A DNA stretch of 64,000 nt from Nonomuraea thailandensis (GTDB taxonomy: Bacteria; Actinomycetota; Actinomycetes; Streptosporangiales; Streptosporangiaceae), in contig NZ_JAMZEB010000002.1 of the NCBI RefSeq assembly GCF_024172165.1, positions 4,113,501 to 4,177,500 of the forward strand, given 5' to 3'. Shown piece by piece: positions 46,064 to 54,137 of the stretch. Both the position numbers and the translations under genes were made by a program. The first letter of the stretch is position 1. The number at the start of each line of letters is the position of its first letter. The notes under the pieces were generated by a model, which searched no databases, was not told the origin of the DNA, and saw only the letters and a program-made list of their open reading frames with translations.

Positions 46064-47398
46064 ATGCACATCATCGTGATCGGCGCGGGCACCGGCGGCA
46101 TGTGCCTGGCGCACGGCCTGCGGCGGGCCGGGGTGTCGGTGGCCGTCTACGAGCGCGACCACACCCGGACCGACAACCTGTACGGCTACCGCGTCGGCAT
46201 CGACTCCGCCGGCAACCGGGCCCTGCGCGCGTGCCTGCCGCCCGAGCTGTTCGACACCTTCGTCGCCACCTGCGCCCGCGCTCCCCGCTTCTTCAACGTC
46301 CTGACCGAGAAGCGCGGGGTCACCGCCTCGTTCCCGCTGCGGCCCGACGACGACCCGATCGACAGCGAGCGCTCGGTCTCCCGGATGACGCTGCGCCAGA
46401 TCCTGCTGACGGGGATGGAGGACGTGGTCCACTTCGGCAAGGAGTTCACCCGCTACGAGCAACACGGCGACGGCACCGTCACCGCCCACTTCGCCGACGG
46501 CACCAGCGCGACGGGCGACCTGCTCGTGGCCGCCGACGGCACCGGCTCCCGCGTACGCCGCCAGTACCTGCCGCACGCCAGGATCGAGGAGTCCGGCATC
46601 GTGGCCGTCTCCGCCAAGGTGCCGGTCACCGAGGAGACCAGGGCCCTGCTCACGCCCGAGATGTTCCACGGGATCTCCACGCTGTTCGCCCCTGGCGGCC
46701 TGTTCTGCATCTGGCACGTCATGGAGTTCAAGTGGGACCGCGACGGCGGGCTCAAGCACGGCGTGGGCGGCAACGAGCGGGAGCTGATCGAACGCTGGCC
46801 CGGCCTGCTCTACGACAACACCCGCGACTACATCAACTGGGGCCTGTCGGCCGCGGCGCGCAGGCTCCCCGCCGGCGTCATGCGGATGGGCGGCAAGGAG
46901 CTGGTGGAGGTGGCCCTCGGCATGACCAGGACCTGGCACCCCGACCTGCGCCGGCTGTTCGCGCTGGCGGAGCCGGAGACCTGCTTCCCCGTCAACATCC
47001 GCACCTCCGTGCCCGTCGAGCCGTGGCCCAGCACGAACGTCACCCTGCTCGGCGACGCCGTCCACACCATGACGCCGGGCCAGGGAGTCGGCGCCAACAC
47101 CGCGCTGCGCGACGCCATGCTGCTGTGCCGGGAGCTCGGCAGCGGCAAGGGGGTCGTGGACGCCGTGGCCGCGTACGAGCGGGAGATGATCCCGTACGGC
47201 TTCGCCCGCGTGCGCGACTCGCTGGCCCGCATGGACGGCGACGCCGCCATCCACAAGCCGGTCATCGGCCGCGCGGTGCTGGCGATGACGCGCGCCTACT
47301 TCGGGGTGACCGGCCGGGTCCCGGCACTCAGACGCAAGTTCGTCGACGACCTGTACACCTACCGCGGCGCCGGCGAGCACACCTCGGACGGCTCCTGA
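46064..47398 (+). CDS. FAD-dependent monooxygenase
   Basis: A 444-residue class A flavoprotein monooxygenase. ATG 46064 follows AAGGAG. The FAD fold is IIVIGAGTGGMCLAHGLRRA, the middle has LLVAADGTGSRVRRQYLPHA, and the C-terminal FAD site is VTLLGDAVHTMTPGQGVGAN. The DNLYGYRVGIDSAGNRALRA stretch places it near tetracycline-degrading (TetX-like) and related hydroxylases. It would oxygenate a drug-like or phenolic compound. MarR-controlled and upstream of an efflux pump; a joint detoxification role is inferred. Confidence 0.88.
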   Translation: MHIIVIGAGTGGMCLAHGLRRAGVSVAVYERDHTRTDNLYGYRVGIDSAGNRALRACLPPELFDTFVATCARAPRFFNVLTEKRGVTASFPLRPDDDPIDSERSVSRMTLRQILLTGMEDVVHFGKEFTRYEQHGDGTVTAHFADGTSATGDLLVAADGTGSRVRRQYLPHARIEESGIVAVSAKVPVTEETRALLTPEMFHGISTLFAPGGLFCIWHVMEFKWDRDGGLKHGVGGNERELIERWPGLLYDNTRDYINWGLSAAARRLPAGVMRMGGKELVEVALGMTRTWHPDLRRLFALAEPETCFPVNIRTSVPVEPWPSTNVTLLGDAVHTMTPGQGVGANTALRDAMLLCRELGSGKGVVDAVAAYEREMIPYGFARVRDSLARMDGDAAIHKPVIGRAVLAMTRAYFGVTGRVPALRRKFVDDLYTYRGAGEHTSDGS

Positions 47399-47454
47399 CG
47401 GATCCCGGACCGGTTTCGGGTTGCCCGTGCCCGGCGTCCCCCGCTGGATGACTC

Positions 47455-47500
47455 CTGACATGTCAGTGTTTTGACATAGGGGCGGAAATTTTTCTATCCT
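47455..47500 (+). promoter_or_regulatory. promoter and CTGACATGTCAG operator of the 43-aa ORF/MFS unit
   Basis: A perfect 12-bp palindrome CTGACATGTCAG (47455-47466) is followed by TTGACA (47471-47476) and, 18 bp on, TATCCT (47495-47500). The ATG at 47508 is only 8 bp past the -10, so the transcript is probably leaderless. The -35 half-site TTGACA also forms an inverted pair with the palindrome. Confidence 0.6.
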
Positions 47501-47507
47501 GCACGGC

Positions 47508-47639
47508 ATGCCCGTTTCCAGCGTGTCCGTTCCGGACCACGACCGCGCCGTCCGCGCGCTCGTGCCCGCGCTGCATGCCCTCACCGACGGGCAGCGGGAC
47601 GCCCTGGGCTCCGTGCTCGGCGCGCTGACGTCTCTCTGA
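47508..47639 (+). CDS. candidate leaderless small ORF (43 aa) before the efflux pump
   Basis: The 43-residue ORF (MPVSSVSVPDHDRAVRALVP then 23 residues ending LGALTSL) begins at the predicted transcription start of a strong-looking promoter. It is helical and Ala/Leu-rich, with no signal peptide or membrane segment. It may be a leader that couples or regulates expression of the MFS pump 95 bp downstream, or a small protein of its own. No homologue is known to me. Confidence 0.45.
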   Translation: MPVSSVSVPDHDRAVRALVPALHALTDGQRDALGSVLGALTSL

Positions 47640-47734
47640 CGCCGCACCACCTTCCCGGCCGGCCGCTCCCTCTCGCGAGCCCGGCCCGTTCGCGCGCGCC
47701 TCCCGCGTCCCTCACTCACAGACAAGGCACCTTC

Positions 47735-49300
47735 ATGTCCTCCACCACCGTGGACGCCTCCACCCTGCCCGCGCACGCCCCGCCGAGCAGGCGGGCCAAC
47801 CCCTGGCTGACGCTGATCGCCGTCGCCATCGGCCTGTTCATGGTCAACCTCGACGGCTCCGTGGTCGCCATCGCCAACCCCGAGATCGGCCGCGACCTCA
47901 ACGCCACCACCGCCGACCTGCAGTGGGTCACCAACTCCTACCTCATCGCGATGGCCGCCCTGCTCATCCTCGGCGGCAAGCTCGGCGACCGGTTCGGGCG
48001 GCGCACTTACTACATGATCGGCACGCTGGGCTTCACCGCCGCGTCGGTCGCGATCGGCGTCGCCGGCTCGATCGGGGGCGTCATCGCCTTCCGCGCCGCC
48101 CAGGGCGTCTTCGCCGCGCTGCTCATCCCGAACACGCTCGGCCTGCTGCGCGCGGTCTTCCCGCCCAGGAAGTTCGGCATGGCGGTGGGCCTGTGGGCCA
48201 TGGTGGCCTCGTGCTCCACCGCGCTCGGGCCGATCGTCGGCGGCCTGCTCGTCGAGCACGTCACCTGGGAGTCGGTCTTCCTCATCAACCTGCCCATCGG
48301 CGTGATCGCCCTCGTCTTCAGCGCGCTCGTGCTGCCGCAGAGCAGGAACTCCACCGGCCACCACCGCTTCGACCTGCCCGGCGTGGTCCTGCTCGCGATC
48401 GGCCTGATCTCGCTGGTCTTCGGCGTGATCAAGGGCGAGACGTGGGGCTGGACGTCCGGCGGCACGCTCGGCGCGCTGGCGGCGGGCGTGGTCGTCCTGG
48501 TGGTCTTCGGCTGGTACGAGACGCGCCTGGCGCACCCCCTGCTGCCGATGCGGCTGTTCCGCAGCCCCGCGCTGACCGTCGGCGCGATCGTCACCGCGGT
48601 CAACTTCTTCGTGCTGCTCGGCGTGGTCTTCTTCCTGATGTTGTACCTGCAGAACGTGCGCGGCTTCACGCCCGTGGAGTCGGGCGTGCGGACGCTGCCG
48701 CTGAGCCTGGCCACCGTGGTCGCCTCGCCGCTGGGGGCCGCGGTGACCGGGCGGTTCGGGGCCCGGGTGGCCATGCCCATCGGCATGGCGCTGCAGGCCG
48801 CCGCCTCCTTCTGGATGCTGACCTGGGACGCCCACTCCTCCTACGCCGCCATGTGGCCGCCGTTCCTCGCGCTCGGCCTGGGCGTCGGCATGGTGATGTC
48901 CGCCTCCTCCGACGCGATCGTGGGCAACGCCCCGGCCAGGGACGCCGGCGTGGCCGGCGGGCTGCAGGCCACGGCGTTGCAGGTCGGCGGGGCGCTCGGC
49001 ACGTCCGTGCTGGTCTCCCTGATCGGCGCCCGGGTGGGGGCGACGCTCACGGGCGAGCTGACCGCCGCGGGTGTCCCGGCCGGCACGGCGGCCGGGCTCG
49101 CGCACGCCCGGGACGCGGTGGCCATGGGCGTCTCCCCCGTGCCCGGCGGGGTGCCCGCCCGGGTGGCGGCGGCCGTGGCCGAGGGGAGCGGGAACGCGTT
49201 CATGAACGGCGTGCACACGGCGGTGCTGCTCACGGGCGTGCTCTGCCTCGCCGGCGGGGTCCTGGCCGCCGCCGGCCTCCGCCGTGGCGCCACCACCTGA
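47735..49300 (+). CDS. MFS efflux pump, DHA2 (EmrB/QacA) family
   Basis: A 521-residue exporter with 14 predicted segments. Signatures are MVNLDGSVVAIANPEIGRDL (family motif D1), GGKLGDRFGRR (motif A), FRAAQGVFAALLIPNTLGLL and motif C-like ALGPIVGGLLVEHVTWESVF. It uses proton motive force to export drugs or dyes. It follows the MarR-controlled monooxygenase and the 43-residue ORF and is probably transcribed from the 47471 promoter. Ribosome binding is weak (AAGGCA), consistent with coupling to the upstream small ORF. Confidence 0.92.
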   Translation: MSSTTVDASTLPAHAPPSRRANPWLTLIAVAIGLFMVNLDGSVVAIANPEIGRDLNATTADLQWVTNSYLIAMAALLILGGKLGDRFGRRTYYMIGTLGFTAASVAIGVAGSIGGVIAFRAAQGVFAALLIPNTLGLLRAVFPPRKFGMAVGLWAMVASCSTALGPIVGGLLVEHVTWESVFLINLPIGVIALVFSALVLPQSRNSTGHHRFDLPGVVLLAIGLISLVFGVIKGETWGWTSGGTLGALAAGVVVLVVFGWYETRLAHPLLPMRLFRSPALTVGAIVTAVNFFVLLGVVFFLMLYLQNVRGFTPVESGVRTLPLSLATVVASPLGAAVTGRFGARVAMPIGMALQAAASFWMLTWDAHSSYAAMWPPFLALGLGVGMVMSASSDAIVGNAPARDAGVAGGLQATALQVGGALGTSVLVSLIGARVGATLTGELTAAGVPAGTAAGLAHARDAVAMGVSPVPGGVPARVAAAVAEGSGNAFMNGVHTAVLLTGVLCLAGGVLAAAGLRRGATT

Positions 49301-49404
49301 CGCCACGCCCCGGTCCGGCGGCCACGCCGGACCGCGATCACACGGCCCGGCGCGTGACGTGGCCTGACGGGTGAACCGGCCTGGCGCTCAGGCCGGGCCG
49401 CGCG

Positions 49405-49776
49405 TCAGGTCAGCAGGTCTCCCCCGCCGTGGCGGGCGGCCAGGATGGGCGCCTGCACCAGCGCGCCGGTCAGCAGCTCGAACAGCAGCGACCTCCCGCC
49501 CCCTTGGCCCCGCCGAGCGGCAGCGGCATCCTGGCCAGCTCCGGGTCCGTGGTGGGCACGCCGTCCGCGGTGGCCGCGGCGCCTTCGGGCAGCGGCTGCC
49601 CGCTGTTGCGGTACTGCGCGATCCTGCCCAGCGCCTCGACCCGCTCGCACAGCCCGGGGCTGTGCAGCCGCACCAGGAAGGGCCCGCGCACCGCGCCCCT
49701 GCGCCCGGCGATGCGCGCGGGCGATCTCCGCCTGGCGCTCGTTCATCTCGTCCGGGCCGACGATGGGAAGTCTCAT
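49405..49776 (-). pseudogene. chimeric pseudogene: carboxymuconolactone-decarboxylase-like start fused to Ldh-type dehydrogenase end
   Basis: From ATG 49776 the frame reads MRLPIVGPDEMNERQAEIAR, then continues in another frame as GPFLVRLHSPGLCERVEALG, both typical of the N-terminus of carboxymuconolactone decarboxylase-like proteins. The sequence then changes to GVPTTDPELARMPLPLGGAK and, after a second frame change, LLFELLTGALVQAPILA. That is the cofactor-binding end of malate/L-lactate (Ldh family) dehydrogenases. Two frameshifts plus a junction between unrelated families show a decayed fusion. Confidence 0.65.
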
Positions 49777-49937
49777 GAGCAAGCACTGCCTTCGCCTGGA
49801 GTCGGTTTCGGCCGACGCCACAGCGGCCGGTCAGGGGCTCACAGGCCGGCGGATGCAAGGTGAAGCTGCACGCCCCGTGACTCACGCGGCAGGGGCGGCG
49901 GTTCCAGCCTCGGACCACCGACCGAAGGGAGGCCACC

Positions 49938-50084
49938 TTGACCGTGATCATCAAGGCCCGGGTGTCGCTGCTCGGCCTGTGGGTGTACTCCTCCGGCTAC
50001 GTGACCCGTACGTTCACCGAGACCGGCGTCACCGTGGAGCACCTCTCCCCCGGCGACCGGATGGGCCGCGGCCGAGCCGGTTGA
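49938..50084 (+). CDS. candidate small ORF (48 aa) with TTG start
   Basis: TTG 49938 is preceded by GGGAGG at good spacing. The product begins MTVIIKARVSLLGLWVYSSG and ends in a polar Arg/Gly tail. The first half is mildly hydrophobic but too short for a sure membrane segment. The stop codon lies within the MerR-type promoter of the aldo/keto reductase. No family recognised. Confidence 0.4.
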   Translation: MTVIIKARVSLLGLWVYSSGYVTRTFTETGVTVEHLSPGDRMGRGRAG

Positions 50085-50111
50085 CCTGGAGTGCGCTCCA
50101 GGGGCCAGGCT
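50081..50111 (+). promoter_or_regulatory. MerR-type promoter of the aldo/keto reductase gene
   Basis: TTGACC (50081-50086) and CAGGCT (50106-50111) are 19 bp apart, the over-long spacing typical of MerR-activated promoters. Between them lies the perfect dyad CTGGAG-TGCG-CTCCAG (50086-50101). This arrangement is well known for MerR-family regulators. No MerR gene is in the window. The ATG at 50118 is 7 bp beyond the -10, so the mRNA is probably leaderless. Confidence 0.75.
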
Positions 50112-50117
50112 GGTCCC

Positions 50118-50984
50118 ATGCACAACACCATGACAACGCGCACCATCGGCGACCGGCGGGTCGGGGCCATCGGGCTGGGGGCCATGCCCATGTCGGTGGC
50201 CGGTCACATGCCGGACGAGGAGCAGTCCATCAGGACGATCCACGCCGCCCTCGACGCCGGCATCACCTTGATCGACACGGCCGACGCCTACACCCCGTCC
50301 CACGAGGACGTCGGCCACAACGAGCGGCTGGTGGCCCGGGCCCTGTCCCTGTGGGGCGGCAACACCGCCGCGGTGCTGGTCGCGACCAAGGGCGGGCACA
50401 CCCGCACGCCCGGCGGCTGGGACGTGGACGGCAGCCCGGCCTACCTGCGGGCGGCCTGCGACCGCTCGCTGAAGGCGCTCGGGGTGGACAGCATCGGCCT
50501 CTACCAGCACCACCGGCCCGACCCGAAGGTGCCCTACGAGGAGACGATCGGGGCGCTGAAGGAGCTGCACGACGCGGGCAAGATCCAGTTCGCGGGCATC
50601 TCGAACGCCGACCCCGGGCAGATCAGGCTCGCCCACGACATCCTGGGCGAGCGCCTGGTGAGCGTGCAGAACGAGTACTCGCCGCGGTTCCGCTCCAGCG
50701 AGCCGGAGATCGACGTGTGCGCCGAGCTCGGCCTGGCCTTCCTGCCGTGGTCGCCGCTCGGCGGCATCGGCCGCACCGGTGAGCTGCGCGAGCGCAACTC
50801 CGCCTTCATCGAGATCGCCGACGCCCACGGCGTCACGCCGCAGCAGGTCTGCCTGGCCTGGGAGCTGGCCCGCAGCCCGGTCGTCATCCCGATCCCCGGC
50901 GCCAGCCGCCCGGAGACCATCGTCGACTCGGCCGCCGCCGCCTCCCTGGAGCTGAGCGCGGAGGAGCTCGCCCGCCTGGGATGA
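50118..50984 (+). CDS. aldo/keto reductase
   Basis: A 288-residue NADPH-dependent TIM-barrel oxidoreductase. IGLGAMPMSVAGHM, the catalytic-region GITLIDTADAYTPSHEDVGH, LVATKGGHTRTPGGWDVDGS (catalytic Lys), DSIGLYQHHRPDP (catalytic His region) and the cofactor-binding VVIPIPGASRPETIVDSAAA are in order. ATG 50130 is an alternative start. It reduces aldehydes or ketones, probably in a stress response given the MerR-type promoter. Confidence 0.92.
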   Translation: MHNTMTTRTIGDRRVGAIGLGAMPMSVAGHMPDEEQSIRTIHAALDAGITLIDTADAYTPSHEDVGHNERLVARALSLWGGNTAAVLVATKGGHTRTPGGWDVDGSPAYLRAACDRSLKALGVDSIGLYQHHRPDPKVPYEETIGALKELHDAGKIQFAGISNADPGQIRLAHDILGERLVSVQNEYSPRFRSSEPEIDVCAELGLAFLPWSPLGGIGRTGELRERNSAFIEIADAHGVTPQQVCLAWELARSPVVIPIPGASRPETIVDSAAAASLELSAEELARLG

Positions 50985-51039
50985 CGGCACGCGGAAAGGC
51001 ATGGCCGGCCGCCCGGTCGTGCCTTTCCCGCTGCCGCGT

Positions 51040-51066
51040 GCAACCTTTCGTCCGGCGGTTGGCGTT
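51040..51066 (+). promoter_or_regulatory. ECF-type promoter of the sigma factor gene
   Basis: GCAACC (51040-51045) and CGTT (51063-51066) are separated by 17 bp, matching the -35/-10 layout of promoters used by SigE-family ECF factors in actinomycetes. It lies 25 bp upstream of the sigma gene, so autoregulation is likely. Confidence 0.5.
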
Positions 51067-51090
51067 GGGAACGGGCGAGAGGAGATCACA

Positions 51091-51609
51091 TTGGACCGTC
51101 ATGACGGCTTCCGCGAGTTCGTGCTCGCCCGCCAGCAAGCGCTGATGCGGACGGCCTACCTGCTCACGGGAGACGCCCATCTCGCCGAGGACCTGCTGCA
51201 GAGCGTCCTGGTCAAGGTCGTGGGACAGTGGGCCAAGCTGTCCAGGGACGGCAGCCCCGAGGCGTACACCCGCAAGGCCCTGGTCAACCAGTACATCTCC
51301 TGGCGGCGCCGGTCGCGCCCCGAGCTGCCGAGCGCCGAGGTGCCCGAGCGGGGCGCCTCCTGCGACGAGGCCGCGCTCGACCGCATCGTGCTGCGCCAGG
51401 CGCTGGCCAAGCTGGGCCCCAGGCAGCGGGCTGTGATCGTGCTGCGCTTCTGGGAGGACCTGACCGAGGCGCAGACGGCGGAGGTGCTGGGCTGCTCCCT
51501 CGGCAACGTCAAGAGCCAGACGCATCACGCCCTGGCCCGGCTGCGGACGATCGCCCCCGAGCTGGCGCACCTGCTGAACGACCCCGAGCTCGCGGAGGTG
51601 ACCCGATGA
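51091..51609 (+). CDS. SigE-family ECF RNA polymerase sigma factor
   Basis: A 172-residue ECF sigma factor of the actinobacterial SigE family. Region 2 is FREFVLARQQALMRTAYLLT, DAHLAEDLLQSVLVKVVGQW; region 4 is LGPRQRAVIVLRFWEDLTEA with the recognition helix SLGNVKSQTHHALARLR. TTG 51091 follows GAGGAGA. Its stop overlaps the ATG of the next gene (ATGA), the family's usual partner, a membrane protein that probably modulates it. Confidence 0.92.
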   Translation: MDRHDGFREFVLARQQALMRTAYLLTGDAHLAEDLLQSVLVKVVGQWAKLSRDGSPEAYTRKALVNQYISWRRRSRPELPSAEVPERGASCDEAALDRIVLRQALAKLGPRQRAVIVLRFWEDLTEAQTAEVLGCSLGNVKSQTHHALARLRTIAPELAHLLNDPELAEVTR

Positions 51610-52712
51610 CGCGGCTGCGCGAGACCCTCGACGGCATCGCCGCCGAAGCACCCCAGGTGGACCTGCTGAACGCGGCCATCGCCGGTCACCGGCGCCGGCG
51701 GCGGACCGCCACCATGCTGGCCGCCGCCGCGACGGCGGCCGTGGTGGGGGTGACCGGCGCCGCCGTGGCGTTGCCATGGCAGCGCGGCGCCGCCCCTGCC
51801 GGGCCGTTGCGGTCCGCCGTGGTGCCCGACCTGCCCGAGGGCGGCGGCGTGGGGGTGCTGAGCCACGCGTACCACACGCCGTGCCGGCGGGTCTCCGAGC
51901 CGCGCGGGATCGACTGCGACGACGTGGAGTGGCGGGTGGTCACGGGCGCGGGGAAGACGTACCGGGTGCCGCAGGCGCTCGTCCGCACCGCCGGGGACCG
52001 CAACGCTCTCGTCGCGCTCAGCCGGGACGGGCGCACGTTCGCCTACTACAGCAGGCAGGCCCAGGGGTACATGGTGCGCGACATGGTGACGGGTGCGGAG
52101 GTGACCGTGCCGCTGCCGGAGGAGGAGATCGAGATCGGCCCCATGCTGGCGGTGTCCGACGGTGGCCGTTATCTGGTCTTCGACCCGAGGGAGGGCACCA
52201 GGTACCCGGGGCGGCTCATCGACACGCGGACCGGGAAGCGGACGACGATCAACGGCAAGTACGAGCCGGTCACCATCAAGGACGGCGTCGTCCAGTGGAT
52301 CCGCTACGTGAAGACGGACCTGTGGTTCATGCCGGTCACCGGCGGCGGCAAGCCGGTGCGGTTCGACGGGAAGTTCATCGCGCCCAGCGAGCTCTCGCCG
52401 GACGGCCGCACGGTGGTCGCGTACACCGCCAAGGGCAGCAAGCGCACGAGGCAGGTGCTCACCGTGCTCGATGTCGGGACCGGACGGATCGTGCGGGAGT
52501 TCCCGGTCAGCGGGCTGCCGTCGGACCGCGGCATGGTCCACCCCACCATCTGGCGCAACGCTTCGGAGCTCGTGGTCAGGTTCGACAGCAGTAAGGCCGG
52601 CTGGGAGACCTACACGGTCGACATCCGGACCGGCCAGGCCCGGCTGCTGAAGAGGTACGGCAAGGTCCTGGGCCTGACCCTGCCCGGTGAGGCGGCAGGC
52701 GTCCTGCCCTGA
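51606..52712 (+). CDS. membrane-anchored beta-propeller-like partner of the SigE-family sigma factor
   Basis: A 368-residue protein. A short cytoplasmic N-terminus (RLRETLDGIAAEAPQVDLLN) is followed by HRRRRRTATM and one membrane segment (LAAAATAAVVGVTGAAVALP). The outside part has repeated WD40/TolB-like blades (LSRDGRTFAYYSRQ, VSDGGRYLVFDPR, ELSPDGRTVVAYTAK). It starts in the ATGA overlap with the sigma gene. By analogy with such pairs it may serve as anti-sigma or sensor; direct evidence is lacking. Confidence 0.82.
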   Translation: MTRLRETLDGIAAEAPQVDLLNAAIAGHRRRRRTATMLAAAATAAVVGVTGAAVALPWQRGAAPAGPLRSAVVPDLPEGGGVGVLSHAYHTPCRRVSEPRGIDCDDVEWRVVTGAGKTYRVPQALVRTAGDRNALVALSRDGRTFAYYSRQAQGYMVRDMVTGAEVTVPLPEEEIEIGPMLAVSDGGRYLVFDPREGTRYPGRLIDTRTGKRTTINGKYEPVTIKDGVVQWIRYVKTDLWFMPVTGGGKPVRFDGKFIAPSELSPDGRTVVAYTAKGSKRTRQVLTVLDVGTGRIVREFPVSGLPSDRGMVHPTIWRNASELVVRFDSSKAGWETYTVDIRTGQARLLKRYGKVLGLTLPGEAAGVLP

Positions 52713-52746
52713 CCCCGCCCGGTGAGGCGGCAGGCGTCCTGCCCTG
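52682..52746. repeat. 30-bp tandem duplication carrying two hairpins
   Basis: GCCCGGTGAGGCGGCAGGCG plus 10 further bases (52682-52711) recurs exactly at 52717-52746, a 35-bp period spanning the stop codon of the beta-propeller gene. Each copy contains GGCAGG-CGT-CCTGCC, so the duplication yields two consecutive terminator-like hairpins. Confidence 0.85.
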
Positions 52747-52778
52747 GCCGTCCCGGGTGGGTGTGGAGGGGCGGCGGG

Positions 52779-53879
52779 TCAGCCCGCCTGGTCGCGCATC
52801 AGCTCCGTCACGGTGGTGGCGCGCATCAGCTGCGGGTCCAGCAGCTCGGCCCGCTCGCGGGGGACGCCGCCCGCCACGGCGGCGTCGGTGAGCGCGGTGC
52901 TGAGCCACCGCGCGTCCACCGGATGGCCGTCGGCCCGCATGAGCAGCGGCTCCCCTGCCGTACGGGCGGAGGCCAGGGCACGCAGCAGTGACCGGGCCAG
53001 CGGCGGGATCGGGAAGGCCACCAGGTCGCCCCGCCCGTCGTGCACGGTCACGACGGCGGGCTCGCCGGCCGTCACCACCCGCAGGTCCTGCACGGTCAGC
53101 CCGGCCAGGGCGGACACGGGCGCGCCCGTCGCGTCCAGCAGCGCGACGGCCGCGGCCTCGGCGTCCCTGCCCTCGGCGGCCAGCCGGGCGGCGCCCTCGC
53201 GCAGCAGCCGCCGCTCCTCGCGGCTCGGCACGTCGCGGTCGCGGGCCGGCGCCGGGCGCGGCACGGCGGCGGTGCGGTCGTGCCGCACGACGCCGCTGCG
53301 CCAGGCGAAGGTGTAGAACGACGACAGCACGGCCCGCTTCCTGGACACGGTCGCGTTCGACAGCGGCCTGCCCGGGTTGCGCACGCCGATGGTCAGCTTC
53401 CCGGCGCGCGCGGCGTCGCAGTAGGCGTCGAGGTGGGCGCCGGTGACCGCGAGCAGCTCGATCGCCGGGTCCACGCTGCGCAGCCAGCGCACGAACGCGG
53501 CCAGCACCTGCAGCCGGGTCTGCCGGGTGGCCGCGGACTGCTTGTCCAGCAGCCAGGCGGCCACCGTGCGCCGGGTGGCCGGCGCCAGGGAGTCGACCAG
53601 ATCGACGTCGGCGCCGGACGCCTCGCCTCCGTCGCCGGGGCGGCGGCGCGGCGACAACCCGCCGATGCGCCCCACGCTGAGCGCCGCCGGATCCGTCACG
53701 GCCTCTTCCGGAACGGCCTGCGCCACCCCGGTCTCACCTCGCTCCTCCGCCATCGCCGCCAGGCGCCACTCGTCCGCGACCGGTGTCGTGCGCTGCCCTT
53801 CGGGCGCCGTGCCCTCGTGAAGCCCCGTGCCCTGCTCCTCGCCGGTCGCCGGAAGGGCGGAGGCGTCCGTTCTCGACAT
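52779..53879 (-). CDS. tyrosine-recombinase-like protein lacking catalytic residues
   Basis: A 366-residue protein. After a polar N-terminus, a core-binding SAM-like domain (TRQTRLQVLAAFVRWLRSVD, NATVSRKRAVLSSFYTFAWR) and the start of the integrase catalytic fold are clear. In the catalytic part the expected TGxRxSEL is TGAPVSAL, with no Arg. The HxxR box is replaced by LMRATTVTELMRDQ, and the protein ends there, without the final His/Trp and Tyr. It cannot cut DNA by the normal mechanism; a DNA-binding or regulatory role, or decay, remain options. Confidence 0.75.
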   Translation of the reverse strand: MSRTDASALPATGEEQGTGLHEGTAPEGQRTTPVADEWRLAAMAEERGETGVAQAVPEEAVTDPAALSVGRIGGLSPRRRPGDGGEASGADVDLVDSLAPATRRTVAAWLLDKQSAATRQTRLQVLAAFVRWLRSVDPAIELLAVTGAHLDAYCDAARAGKLTIGVRNPGRPLSNATVSRKRAVLSSFYTFAWRSGVVRHDRTAAVPRPAPARDRDVPSREERRLLREGAARLAAEGRDAEAAAVALLDATGAPVSALAGLTVQDLRVVTAGEPAVVTVHDGRGDLVAFPIPPLARSLLRALASARTAGEPLLMRADGHPVDARWLSTALTDAAVAGGVPRERAELLDPQLMRATTVTELMRDQAG

Positions 53880-54113
53880 GCTCAGCACCCGCCCGCACCC
53901 GCCCACACGGCCACGCCCGCGAGGCCGAGCAGCTCCGGCCGCGCCTTGGACGTCACGGACGGGTCGGCGGCCGGCGAGCAGGCGGGGACGCCGCTGCGGC
54001 CTGAGCCAGGCAGTGCAATCATGATCTCGATCTTCTCACGGCGCGGCCCTCCGCCGCCTCCAATGTCGGGTTGTGACCGCCGATGTCATGATCTGCGAAT
54101 TTCGCTGGTCAGC

Positions 54114-54132
54114 GGGCTCGGGCCGCGAGCCC
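54114..54132. terminator. intrinsic terminator after the DUF1707 gene
   Basis: GGGCTCG (54114-54120) pairs with CGAGCCC (54126-54132) over a 5-nt loop, 5 bp beyond the DUF1707 gene stop on the minus strand. Confidence 0.6.
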
Positions 54133-54137
54133 CGCCC

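Noticed and set aside
53880..54113. Possible tRNA-like or small coding content in the gap before the DUF1707 gene
   Set aside because: No cloverleaf arms or T-loop consensus could be found, and short ORFs there lack start signals.
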